DNA of 64,000 nt from Schlesneria sp. Lineage in GTDB: Bacteria; Planctomycetota; Planctomycetia; Planctomycetales; Planctomycetaceae. Shown here piece by piece: positions 45,895 through 54,538 of the stretch (its first letter is position 1; each line of letters opens with the position of its first letter). The notes under the pieces are model-generated. The model did not search any database. It worked only from the letters and a program-made list of their open reading frames with translations, and was not told the DNA's origin. The stretch is from contig JAQGHU010000077.1 in NCBI GenBank assembly GCA_028291515.1, positions 91,687-155,686 of the forward strand, given 5' to 3'. The position numbers and the translations under genes were made by a program.

Positions 45895-47037
45895 TCATCG
45901 TACCGGTTGAGCTCGCACCACTCCCGAGCCAGCTCCGTCAGCCTTTGGATCAGGCAGCGAACAGATTGGCTCGCGCACCGCCGGTCGACGGCTGAGCCAA
46001 GTCATGTATCCGAGGGCGATTGCGAACATGCCGATGCTGATCCATTGGGCAATCGTTAGCTTCGGCCCCAACAACCCCGGCTCGTCGTTGCGGATAAACT
46101 CGATCAAGAATCGCGTGATCGGATAGATAAACAGTCCGATCGCAAACACCTCTCCATTGCGCCGGCGACGGCTGAAATACCAGGCCGTCAGCGCCGCGAT
46201 CACAAAGCCATCGATGGCGCTATAAAGTTGCGTCGGATGTAGTGGTGGAGTGCAGGCCGCAGCAGGAGAGAGCAGCTTCTTTTCGACAAGGGCCCCAAAC
46301 GTGGCGCTGTCCCGTGGAAAGCTGACTGCCCAAGGGAGATCCGAGGGGCCGCCATAGCAGCAGCCATTCAGGAAACAGCCGATTCTCCCGAACCCGATTC
46401 CCAGGAAAATTGAGGGGGTAATAATGTCCAGCAGCGCGAGCGGCCGAATGCGATTCACACCGCAAAACACAAAGAACGCAACCGCAGCGGCAATCAAACC
46501 GCCATAAAGGACGATGCCGCCGCTGGAAAGATTGAGCACTGTGACGACGAACTGCGGAACTGTCGTGACATCCTGAAAGACACGATCTCGATATTCGATC
46601 AGATAAAACAGGCGTGCGCCCGCGATTCCGGAGATAAACAAGCAGAAGGCCAGATCCCAGATTTTATCGCTGGAAAGATGCTCGCGCTGTGCTCGCAGAG
46701 CAGCCCACCAGCCTCCGACAGCTACGGCAATAAACAACATGAACCCGTAACCAAAAATCGGCAGCCCTTCTCGAAACGGTTCCGATCCGTTTGTTCGCAG
46801 CCATTGGCCTAGTTGTGGTGCGGCCAAGATTACAACAACGCCTACAACCCACTGCCCCACGCTCCAGGCATCTTCCGCGGCAAACGCCTTCTTCTGGCGG
46901 ATGCGAGAGACCAAGACCCAAATGCCCAGCGCAGACCACAGCAACAGCAGTGGCCCGAACCCAAACAAATAGACCTTTCCCAGCGGTCCCAAGGAGAGCG
47001 GCTGATCAAGTGGAATATGGAACAGTATCTGACGCAT
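45895..47037 (-). CDS. lgt: Prolipoprotein diacylglyceryl transferase
   Basis: 380 residues, multi-pass membrane protein. The Lgt signature GRIGCFLNGCCYGGPSDLPW is present in the middle, HPTQLYSAIDGF follows, and RFLIEFIRNDE matches the C-terminal R-E motif. The first ~110 residues hold two or three extra hydrophobic segments, which is longer than the E. coli enzyme (about 290 residues), but such extensions are common in planctomycetes. It transfers diacylglycerol from phosphatidylglycerol to the lipobox cysteine of prolipoproteins. It starts 12 bp after panC with AGGA upstream, so the two are cotranscribed. Confidence 0.94.
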   Translation of the reverse strand: MRQILFHIPLDQPLSLGPLGKVYLFGFGPLLLLWSALGIWVLVSRIRQKKAFAAEDAWSVGQWVVGVVVILAAPQLGQWLRTNGSEPFREGLPIFGYGFMLFIAVAVGGWWAALRAQREHLSSDKIWDLAFCLFISGIAGARLFYLIEYRDRVFQDVTTVPQFVVTVLNLSSGGIVLYGGLIAAAVAFFVFCGVNRIRPLALLDIITPSIFLGIGFGRIGCFLNGCCYGGPSDLPWAVSFPRDSATFGALVEKKLLSPAAACTPPLHPTQLYSAIDGFVIAALTAWYFSRRRRNGEVFAIGLFIYPITRFLIEFIRNDEPGLLGPKLTIAQWISIGMFAIALGYMTWLSRRPAVREPICSLPDPKADGAGSGVVRAQPVR

Positions 47038-47049
47038 GAGCGCATCCTG

Positions 47050-47937
47050 CTAAGTAATGGTTCCACTGGGAAGCCGTAGAATCATATTATCAATTAACCG
47101 GGTCGATCCGACACGAGCGGCGACCAGAGCAACCATCCTGGGCTCTGCGGCAGTCAACTCTCTCAAGGATTCGTGATTGACGATCACAGCATATTCCAGC
47201 TTAACGCCGGGGGCATTTTCCAATTCATTCCGCATCACCGATTCCAGCGTCGGAATGTCCCGTTCGCCTTCACTAACCAAACGCTCAGCAAGCCGCAAAG
47301 CTCGCGATATTGCCAGCCCCGACTTTCGTTCCGATTCGCTCAGGTAGGCATTGCGACTGCTCAGGGCCAAGCCGTCAGGATCGCGAATCGTTTCGCAGGT
47401 GACGACTTCTGTGGGCATGTCGAGCTCTCGCGCCATGACGCGAATGATCGATTGCTGTTGATAATCTTTCTGTCCGAAGTAAGCTCGATCCGCTTGGACG
47501 ATATTGAACAGCTTCGTCACCACGGTCGTGACACCACGAAAATGGCCAGGACGGATGGCCCCTTCCAGGATCTCCGACAAACCAGCCACTTCCACAAAAG
47601 TTCGATGGCCCACAGGATACATTGTTTCAACCGTAGGGTAGAAAACAAGATCCGCCCCTGCCTCGCGGCACATCGCCAAATCGGCATCGCGCGGACGGGG
47701 ATAACGATTGAAGTCTTCGTTGGGACCAAACTGAGTTGGATTGACGAAGATGCTGACTGCGACGTACCCGCACTCGGCGCGGGCGCGTTCCATCAGACTG
47801 ACGTGTCCGACATGCAAGGCTCCCATCGTCGGGACAAATCCAACTCGATGGCCTGCCTGCTTTGCGCGGCTGACCGCATCGCGAACCGATCGAACCGATT
47901 CGGCAACCTGGATTTCGGCACGGTCAGGGAAAGGCAT
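47050..47937 (-). CDS. panC: Pantothenate synthetase
   Basis: 295 residues. The ATG at 47937 overlaps the upstream DUF1571 gene by 14 bp; a TTG at 47973 is less likely. Class I aminoacyl-tRNA-synthetase-like nucleotidyl fold with FVPTMGALHVGHVSL (HIGH-like, about 35-50), FVNPTQFGPNEDFNRYPR, FGQKDYQQQ and the KMSKS-like LSSRNAYLS. It joins pantoate and beta-alanine with ATP to make pantothenate, the precursor of coenzyme A. Second gene of the DUF1571-panC-lgt run. Confidence 0.96.
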   Translation of the reverse strand: MPFPDRAEIQVAESVRSVRDAVSRAKQAGHRVGFVPTMGALHVGHVSLMERARAECGYVAVSIFVNPTQFGPNEDFNRYPRPRDADLAMCREAGADLVFYPTVETMYPVGHRTFVEVAGLSEILEGAIRPGHFRGVTTVVTKLFNIVQADRAYFGQKDYQQQSIIRVMARELDMPTEVVTCETIRDPDGLALSSRNAYLSESERKSGLAISRALRLAERLVSEGERDIPTLESVMRNELENAPGVKLEYAVIVNHESLRELTAAEPRMVALVAARVGSTRLIDNMILRLPSGTIT

Positions 47938-48802
47938 AGCCGGGATTCTTTTTGTCAAAATCACGGTCGGCAAGCGAGACGTTGACCTTCAGCTTGCTGT
48001 AGGTGTATTCCTCAACCACGGGTGGGGTCTTGTCGTTTCGTTGAGGAAAACCCAATTGCTCCACGCGAATCGCCAGATTGCTCTTTTTCTCAATCCACAG
48101 ACGAGTGATATGGTACGGGAACTCTTCACGTGGAGTCGGGTGCAATGATTCGTACGCGACGCATTCTTCCCCACTGGGCAGTCTGGCGTCGGGATATTTC
48201 TGTGTCTTCACTTCCCCGAGCTTGCCCTCGGTTTCCCATTGTTTGATGACCTTATCCAACATCGTCTTCAAACCGATCATCGTGACCGGATACTTGTTGT
48301 CAGACATGGCATCCGGTCCAGTCGGCGGTAGTTCGAGTGTGCCAACAATCGACTTGATTCCGACTTCGTGAACGATCAAGTTATTCTTGTTTCGTCCCTG
48401 AACATAAATCACTTCGCGACCTGCGTTCGGATTCACGAACTTCAAGTAAACGCTGAACGGTTCCTGACGAAGCTTCAAGTTCATGTTGGTCGTCAGCAAC
48501 CGACGACCCATTAACTCCTTCTTCGTGAAGTCGGCTTGATAGTCCTTCACATTTTTGAGCGATATTCGGGACTTATACGCCTCTTGAAGCGGTAGAAAGA
48601 GGGGATGCTGTTTGTCGATCGGTGGAGTCGGGACATCCTGCTCACTTCCGACGTTGGTTGATCCAGCTTCGGCGCGGGCCGTCAACGGAATCTTGTCATC
48701 CCCGCCACGACTGGATCCGCATACCAGCAAAACAGTTGCTGGAACGACGAAAGAAACAAGACGCATCCGCAGCGATCCAAACATATTGACACAGCAGGCC
48801 AT
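47924..48802 (-). CDS. DUF1571 protein, exported
   Basis: 292 residues from the ATG at 48802, with a strong GGAGGGAG ribosome binding site six bases upstream. A signal peptide (RLVSFVVPATVLLVCGSS; a lipoprotein-like Cys is present) is followed by the DUF1571 domain: LFLPLQEAYKSRISLKNVKDY, then KELMGRRLLTTNMNLKLRQEPFSVYLKF, ending in YTYSKLKVNVSLADRDFDKKNPGY. Function unknown; the fold is LolA-like in sequence style, which would fit lipoprotein handling next to lgt, but that link is an inference. It heads a run with panC and lgt. Confidence 0.87.
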   Translation of the reverse strand: MACCVNMFGSLRMRLVSFVVPATVLLVCGSSRGGDDKIPLTARAEAGSTNVGSEQDVPTPPIDKQHPLFLPLQEAYKSRISLKNVKDYQADFTKKELMGRRLLTTNMNLKLRQEPFSVYLKFVNPNAGREVIYVQGRNKNNLIVHEVGIKSIVGTLELPPTGPDAMSDNKYPVTMIGLKTMLDKVIKQWETEGKLGEVKTQKYPDARLPSGEECVAYESLHPTPREEFPYHITRLWIEKKSNLAIRVEQLGFPQRNDKTPPVVEEYTYSKLKVNVSLADRDFDKKNPGYAFP

Positions 48803-48976
48803 TGCAAACTCCCTCCGACCATCGCGACGCACACCGCGTTGACTCCTGCCAACCATTCCTTGGCGGCCGAACGCGCTAACAGTAGCTGAGACACAAGAAT
48901 CTGGCAAACCCAATCGTGCAAGTCATAGGCCAATGACTGATCATTGATCACTCAATTGGTGGTTTTGACAAAGTGG

Positions 48977-49735
48977 TCACTTCAGGTGATCGATCACAGC
49001 TTGCTCGAAGTTCGGAATCCGGCGTCGCAGATGCTGACTGAGCGGCATGGGCGCCTTGCCCGACTGAACTTCTTCAAAGTATTTGGACAGTGCCTCGCGC
49101 GCCGCAGGCGGCCCGTGCAACACGAAATGCATGATGCCCCAAGCGTCGCGGTAATCATTCTTCCCCATTTCAGCTTGGGTTCGCTTGGCTTCCAGCTTTT
49201 CCAACGATGGTCGCCAGCCCACCTTAATCGCCCATTGCAACTCACCGCGGTGTGCATTCCCCTTCTCACGCAGGCCAGGGGACGGCTCAAAATACTCGGC
49301 TAGTCCCTCGTCCAGCCAGATCGGCACATAGGGAAGTGCCGTGTGCAACAACGCGTGAGTTGTCTCGTGCCGGACATCGGTGTCCAATCCCGAGTGTCGA
49401 TACGCGTAAACCCTTCCTGCATCAGTCCCTTGCACGAATAGGGCCTGTCGTTTCGTACCTTCCGGAACTCGCTTACTCAAATAGCTATTGTAGCTCCATT
49501 TGTTCTTGAACAGATGGATCTGAATCTCGCCGGGCTCACATTTCAGCCCCAGTTGTCGCTCGATATCGGATTGCAGATCGCCCAAGTCGTCCACTAGGCC
49601 TTGAACGTCGCGTAAGGCGAATTCGGATCGAATCAAATAGGACCCCAGTTGGCGTTCCTCGGTCCATCCCCATACGGCGCGCAAAGGTGCCAGAATGAGA
49701 GCTAATCCACAGAAGATCGCGAATAGGCTACGCAT
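48977..49735 (-). CDS. DUF1570-like HEXXH protein, exported
   Basis: 252 residues from the ATG at 49735 (MRSLFAIFCGLALILA, signal peptide); the ATG at 49786 has a better GGAG site and would add 17 residues. DTDVRHETTHALLHTALPYV contains HETTH, a HEXXH zinc site, and WLDEGLAEYFEP supplies the third ligand. Family DUF1570 members are probable secreted metallopeptidases or remnants of them. It lies 174 bp upstream of the DUF1571 gene. Confidence 0.8.
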   Translation of the reverse strand: MRSLFAIFCGLALILAPLRAVWGWTEERQLGSYLIRSEFALRDVQGLVDDLGDLQSDIERQLGLKCEPGEIQIHLFKNKWSYNSYLSKRVPEGTKRQALFVQGTDAGRVYAYRHSGLDTDVRHETTHALLHTALPYVPIWLDEGLAEYFEPSPGLREKGNAHRGELQWAIKVGWRPSLEKLEAKRTQAEMGKNDYRDAWGIMHFVLHGPPAAREALSKYFEEVQSGKAPMPLSQHLRRRIPNFEQAVIDHLK

Positions 49736-49953
49736 AAAGGGGATGTATCCCACCTCCAATGTGACCGTCAAGGCGAACACAACCATCCCAATCGCTCCAC
49801 CAACCCACCCAGACCACCTCTTTGCTCACTCCGCCTCATTTTGACTGCTCTGGACGGTCCTTAGGATTTGTTCTGTAATACGCTCGGCAGGAAGTCTCGT
49901 CAGGGTCTCCACCAAAGAGATCGCGTGCGCGGAGCGCACTTCATACAGCAGGG

Positions 49954-52008
49954 ATGCGAAGCGTCGTGCAGACTTGGGGTCGGCTTTTATCATTTGTCTC
50001 TCCGTACTGGCGCCGCCTGACATGGTCGCTGCTCTTTGGCGCATTAGCTGCGGTGCTCTGGAGTGCTGAACTCGCGCTCTCGTTTCCACTGACTGTGATG
50101 TTTGGCGAGCATAAGTCACTCGGCAACTACGTTCGACACGAGATCGAAGATGCATCGACTCGGATCAGCCAACACAGTGCAACCCTAAAGGCACTCGAAG
50201 ACAATCTGAATGAATTGCCGGAAGACGGTTCTCGGTCGCGGATGAAGGAGCGATTGCAGATCTGGAACGAGATTCGTCGTGAGCGCGGCTGGCAGGAATC
50301 ACAGTCTTTTCGAGTCTGGCTGTATAGCAGTGTCGAAACGCGAGTCTTGTCCAAGTTACCGACGGACTCATTTCAGCTTTTCACAGTGATGTTTGGACTG
50401 GTGCTGGCGGTGGCCCTTTTGAATGGACTGTGCAGCTTCTTTCAGGATTACCTGGCAGGAAGCGTGGCCGAACTGATCGTGATCGATCTGCGCCAAGCCA
50501 TGTTTCGCAAGACTCTCAAACTAGACCCGCAAACGATCGCCTTGAATGGCACGCCGAAGTTGATGACGGACTTCACGTATACCTTGCAAGGTCTCTCATA
50601 CGGTCTTGGCGAGTTAGGCGGACGAATCGTTCGCGAGCCACTGAAAGCGATCGCCTGCCTGGCAGGGATGTTCTACATCAACTGGCAACTCACGATCTTG
50701 CTGCTGGTCTTCTTGCCAATTGCAGGTTGGATGTTTCATTTGTTTGGCCAGCGTTTACGTCGTGCGACTCGTCGGATGATTGATGGCGTGGGCCGATTGT
50801 TCAAATCGCTGGAAGAGACGTTCGTCAACATCCGGGCCGTCATCGTTTTCGGACAGAGCGGCTTCCATCGGCGAATGTTTCACCGCCGCAATCGAGAGTA
50901 CTACACGCAGGCGATGCGACTCCACAGAGTTGATGCTGCCAGCGGTGCTGCGGTTGAATTTCTGACCGTGTTTGCCGTCCTCGCAGTGCTGATGCCGGCG
51001 GCTTTTCTCGCGCTGCGACAGGTCACCTCGATCTGGGGAATCAGGCTGGCGACTCTTCCTCCCAAGATGGAAGAGTTGGCGACGTTCTACGCCTTGCTCG
51101 CTGGGGTCATCGATCCGGTCCGTAAGTTTTCAAAATTTTACAACATCATCCGCCAGTCAGGGACCCTGGCTGAACAAGTTCTGAAACGCTTGGATCAAGA
51201 GTCATTGGTTACGGTCAACGAATCGCCTCAGTGGTTGCCCCCCCTCGAACGTAGCGTCGAATTTCGCGATGTCCATTTCAGCTATGCGCGAGCCGACGGC
51301 GACAAAACGCTGGAACGCGGCCGCGTTCTAAACGGCCTTAGTCTGAAGATTGAGGTTGGTGAAACCGTCGCCGTCGTCGGCAGCAACGGCTCGGGGAAAT
51401 CGACACTGGTGGGCTTGCTGCCCCGATTTCAAGATCCAGACGAAGGGACGGTTCTGTTCGACGACCTGGATATCCGACAAGCCAGATTGCACGACCTGCG
51501 AGATCAGATCGCCATCGTTCCCCAGGAAGTCTTGCTGTTCGACGACACCATCGCCGAAAATATTCGCTATGGGAACCCGTCTGCCACTGACGAAGAAGTC
51601 AGCGAAGCCGCGCGGCGGGCTCGAGTCCTCGATTTTACAGACCAGAAGCCACTGGGACTGAAAACTCCCGTCGGCGAAGGAGGTCGGCAGCTTTCGGGGG
51701 GCCAGCGTCAACGCGTCGCTTTGGCGCGCGCCATCTTAAGAGATCCTCGATTGCTGATCCTCGACGAACCGACATCGGCGATTGATGCAGAAAGTGAAGT
51801 TCTGATTCATTCTGCTTTGAAGGAATTTGTTCGCAGCCGAACTGCAGTGATCATTACCCATACGCTCTCGCCTGCCCTGTTGGAATATGTGTCGCGGATT
51901 GTCGTGCTGGATCATGGAAGAGTCGTTGCGACAGGGACACACGGCGAACTTCAGGCCGTCTGCCCTGTCTATCAACAATTGTGGGACAGACCCGCGGCCG
52001 CCGCCTGA
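49954..52008 (+). CDS. ABC exporter, fused permease and ATPase (MsbA-like)
   Basis: 684 residues. The membrane domain (about 15-390) has six helices, but the loop between helices 1 and 2 (about 52-135) is unusually long, charged and coiled-coil-like (EIEDASTRISQHSATLKALE). The ATPase domain (about 430-680) has Walker A GSNGSGKST, Q-loop VPQEVLLFDD, signature LSGGQRQRVALARA, Walker B LLILDEPTSA and H-loop ITHTLS. It is a homodimeric exporter of lipids, glycans or peptides; substrate unknown. The PQQ-type protein follows 103 bp downstream. Confidence 0.93.
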   Translation: MRSVVQTWGRLLSFVSPYWRRLTWSLLFGALAAVLWSAELALSFPLTVMFGEHKSLGNYVRHEIEDASTRISQHSATLKALEDNLNELPEDGSRSRMKERLQIWNEIRRERGWQESQSFRVWLYSSVETRVLSKLPTDSFQLFTVMFGLVLAVALLNGLCSFFQDYLAGSVAELIVIDLRQAMFRKTLKLDPQTIALNGTPKLMTDFTYTLQGLSYGLGELGGRIVREPLKAIACLAGMFYINWQLTILLLVFLPIAGWMFHLFGQRLRRATRRMIDGVGRLFKSLEETFVNIRAVIVFGQSGFHRRMFHRRNREYYTQAMRLHRVDAASGAAVEFLTVFAVLAVLMPAAFLALRQVTSIWGIRLATLPPKMEELATFYALLAGVIDPVRKFSKFYNIIRQSGTLAEQVLKRLDQESLVTVNESPQWLPPLERSVEFRDVHFSYARADGDKTLERGRVLNGLSLKIEVGETVAVVGSNGSGKSTLVGLLPRFQDPDEGTVLFDDLDIRQARLHDLRDQIAIVPQEVLLFDDTIAENIRYGNPSATDEEVSEAARRARVLDFTDQKPLGLKTPVGEGGRQLSGGQRQRVALARAILRDPRLLILDEPTSAIDAESEVLIHSALKEFVRSRTAVIITHTLSPALLEYVSRIVVLDHGRVVATGTHGELQAVCPVYQQLWDRPAAAA

Positions 52009-52111
52009 TTTCTTGCGGGCCGACGATTGGCATCGAATACAGAATCCACTCAATGAATGACCCGATCCCTAAGAGACTGAGCGCGCGATTCGACAGCAGG
52101 AGGCTGTCGTG

Positions 52112-53497
52112 ATGATGGCATTGTTGCGAAATAGTCGAGTTCTGGCGGCGATCGCGCTGCTGGGGCTACTGCTGTTGGGGACACTACGCAATACAGGCGT
52201 GCGCGAAATCAATCGCGCGAAAGAGTCTGTAAATTTTGCGATGATGGACGCACGTCCTGGGCCAGGCGATTGGCCCTGGTTCCGCGGGACCAGCCAATCC
52301 AACACCGCTCCGCTCGCCAGTCCACCGGCTCAATGGTTACCCGGTGAAAGTAACAATGGTTGGGTAGCGTCGATCTCGGGTCGCGGTCGCACCGCGCTTT
52401 GCGTCTGGGGCGAGAAATTGTTTCTGCCCGTCATCGATACGGCGCGAGAATCGATTTCGTTGGCCTGCGTGGATCACGCATCGGGTCGTTTGCAGTGGCA
52501 ATCCCAACTGCATCAGGGCGGAATCTTATCTCTGCCCGCGCGAAGCTCACAAGTTTCAACCACTCCTGCCTGCGACGGAACACATGTTTACGTGGCGGCG
52601 GCGGTCAATGGGGGACTGTGGGTGACCGCGACCGATTTGAATGGACGAATCGCCTGGAAGCGTGAAGCGGGGCCATATTTCTCGAAGTGGGGGTATGGTT
52701 CTTCTCCAGCGATCTATAAGTCCCTCGTGATCATCGCGGCCGACAATAAGGGTGCCCGAATCAATCGGCTCGTCGGTGCGAGTCATCTCACGGCGCTTCA
52801 TCGTCAAACAGGAGAAGTTGTCTGGCGGGTTCTTCGTCCCGAGTCGGACAGCTTTGGGACACCAATCGTCGCACGTATCGCTGGCCGCGATCAGTTGCTG
52901 ATGGCGGGCAAAGATCAGGTTGCGTCCTACGACCCGCTCACCGGAAACACCCTCTGGACCTGCAAGTGGTCGGCGGACCGTGTCGCCAATTCAGTGGCGT
53001 TCGACGAACACTGCGTGTATGCCTCGGCGAGGTTCCCTCAACAAGAGTTACTCTGCATCCGCGCTGATGGTTCCGGTGATGTGACCAACACGCATCTTGT
53101 TTGGCAAAGCAACAAGTTCACTGGCGACGAGCTATCCCCCGTCGTTCACGATGGACGTTTGTACACGATCACGGAAGACGGCATGCTGGCCTGTCTAGAA
53201 GCCGGTAGCGGTCAACCGCAATGGAAACGCCGTTTGGGAGGCACCATTTCGTCCTCTCCGGTGATTGCCGGTCAGCACCTGTACTGCTGCAACGAAGAAG
53301 GAAAAGTCTTCGTGATCCGCTTGGGGGGGCGAGGGGAACTCGCCGCAGAAATCCCCGTGGGCGAGGGGATCTTTACCGCTCCTGTCGTCAGCCAGAACCG
53401 ATTGTTCCTGAGAACACTGGCAAGCTTGCACTGCGTGACATCTTCGGGCGAACTTCCACTGGCGGTACAACCCGAGCCGCCACGCCGACGCTTGTAG
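52112..53497 (+). CDS. PQQ-binding-like beta-propeller protein, exported
   Basis: 461 residues. The ATG at 52112 has AGGAGG eight bases upstream (GTG 52109 is closer). A hydrophobic N-terminal anchor (VLAAIALLGLLLLGTL) is followed by an eight-bladed propeller of PQQ/outer-membrane BamB type, with tryptophan-docking motifs such as WPWFRGTSQSNTAP, SGRLQWQSQL, TGEVVWRVL, TGNTLWTCKW and SGQPQWKRRL. Such propellers either bind PQQ or act as scaffolds; the conserved catalytic residues of alcohol dehydrogenases are not seen, so scaffold use is likelier. It shares strand with the ABC exporter before it. Confidence 0.88.
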   Translation: MMALLRNSRVLAAIALLGLLLLGTLRNTGVREINRAKESVNFAMMDARPGPGDWPWFRGTSQSNTAPLASPPAQWLPGESNNGWVASISGRGRTALCVWGEKLFLPVIDTARESISLACVDHASGRLQWQSQLHQGGILSLPARSSQVSTTPACDGTHVYVAAAVNGGLWVTATDLNGRIAWKREAGPYFSKWGYGSSPAIYKSLVIIAADNKGARINRLVGASHLTALHRQTGEVVWRVLRPESDSFGTPIVARIAGRDQLLMAGKDQVASYDPLTGNTLWTCKWSADRVANSVAFDEHCVYASARFPQQELLCIRADGSGDVTNTHLVWQSNKFTGDELSPVVHDGRLYTITEDGMLACLEAGSGQPQWKRRLGGTISSSPVIAGQHLYCCNEEGKVFVIRLGGRGELAAEIPVGEGIFTAPVVSQNRLFLRTLASLHCVTSSGELPLAVQPEPPRRRL

Positions 53498-53727
53498 TCC
53501 AATAGCGGGCCGCCTCTTCACGTTGGCCAACTCGTGACATCGAAGGGCCGTCAATTCGCCGTCAGAGCGAATCTCAAGGAGACCAAGGGTCCTCCGGCCC
53601 GCATTTTCGGTGTTTTGTGAAAGATCGATCAATGGTCCAGGCACCTGCGATCGGTCCCCACTTGAATCTGATCCAATTCTGCCCGAAACTAGATCAATCA
53701 ATTTCGGTACCTTGGGGATCCGCATCA

Positions 53728-54516
53728 ATGCCTTCCGCAGACTATTTGAAGAACATGTTTGGGCTGGACGGTTTGACAGCTGTCATCGTTGGAGGGACCG
53801 GAACTCTGGGCGGAGCGTTTTGTGATGCGCTGGCGGGAGCCGGAGCTCATGTCGTGGTCGTCGGTCGGAATGACGACCACGGACACGAGCGGGTCCGCAC
53901 CATTCGGCAGGCAGGCGGCTCGGCGGAGTACCTCTCGTGTGATGCGACATCAAAAAGCGGGCTCGATGGCCTGGTCGCCCATTTGCGATCGACTGGTCGC
54001 GAAGCCAACGTGCTGGTGAACGGTGCCGGAGTCAATTCAGCGACACCTTTCCTCGAAATCAGTGAGGAGGAATGGGATCACATTCTCAATGTGAATCTTC
54101 GCGGAGTACGGCTGGCCTGTCAGGTCATCGGAAAGTACATGTTGGAACGCGGGACAAAGGGGTCGATCATCAACGTCGCCTCCGTCAGCGCCGGACCGCC
54201 ACTCTCACGCGTCTACACGTATTCACTTTCCAAGGCAGCAGTACTCAGCCTGACTCAAAACCTGGCTCGTGAATGGGGAACCAAAGGGATTCGAGTCAAC
54301 GCATTGTCGCCCGGTTTTTTTCCTGCCGAGCAGAATAAGAAGGTGCTGACTCCCGATCGCGTTGAAAACATTATGCGCCATACGCCGATGGATCGATTCG
54401 GATCACCCGAAGAGCTTGCGGGGGGCATTTTGTTACTGGCGTCTCCGACAGCGGGTAGCTTCTTGACCGGTCACAATCTACTGATTGATGGCGGCTTTAC
54501 CGCGATGACCATTTGA
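53728..54516 (+). CDS. Short-chain dehydrogenase/reductase (mannonate oxidoreductase-like)
   Basis: 262 residues from the ATG at 53728 (MPSADYLKNMFGLDG). The Rossmann loop VIVGGTGTLGGAFCDAL, NVLVNGAGVNSATPF, catalytic serine in INVASVSAG and YTYSLSKAAV (Tyr-x-x-x-Lys) make it a classical SDR. The opening LKNMFGLDG and the NAG-type motifs are shared with planctomycete members annotated as D-mannonate or gluconate oxidoreductases, but the substrate cannot be fixed. Ends 22 bp from the convergent kinase gene. Confidence 0.9.
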   Translation: MPSADYLKNMFGLDGLTAVIVGGTGTLGGAFCDALAGAGAHVVVVGRNDDHGHERVRTIRQAGGSAEYLSCDATSKSGLDGLVAHLRSTGREANVLVNGAGVNSATPFLEISEEEWDHILNVNLRGVRLACQVIGKYMLERGTKGSIINVASVSAGPPLSRVYTYSLSKAAVLSLTQNLAREWGTKGIRVNALSPGFFPAEQNKKVLTPDRVENIMRHTPMDRFGSPEELAGGILLLASPTAGSFLTGHNLLIDGGFTAMTI

Positions 54517-54538
54517 TTACTGGTCGAGGTCGCCACAT

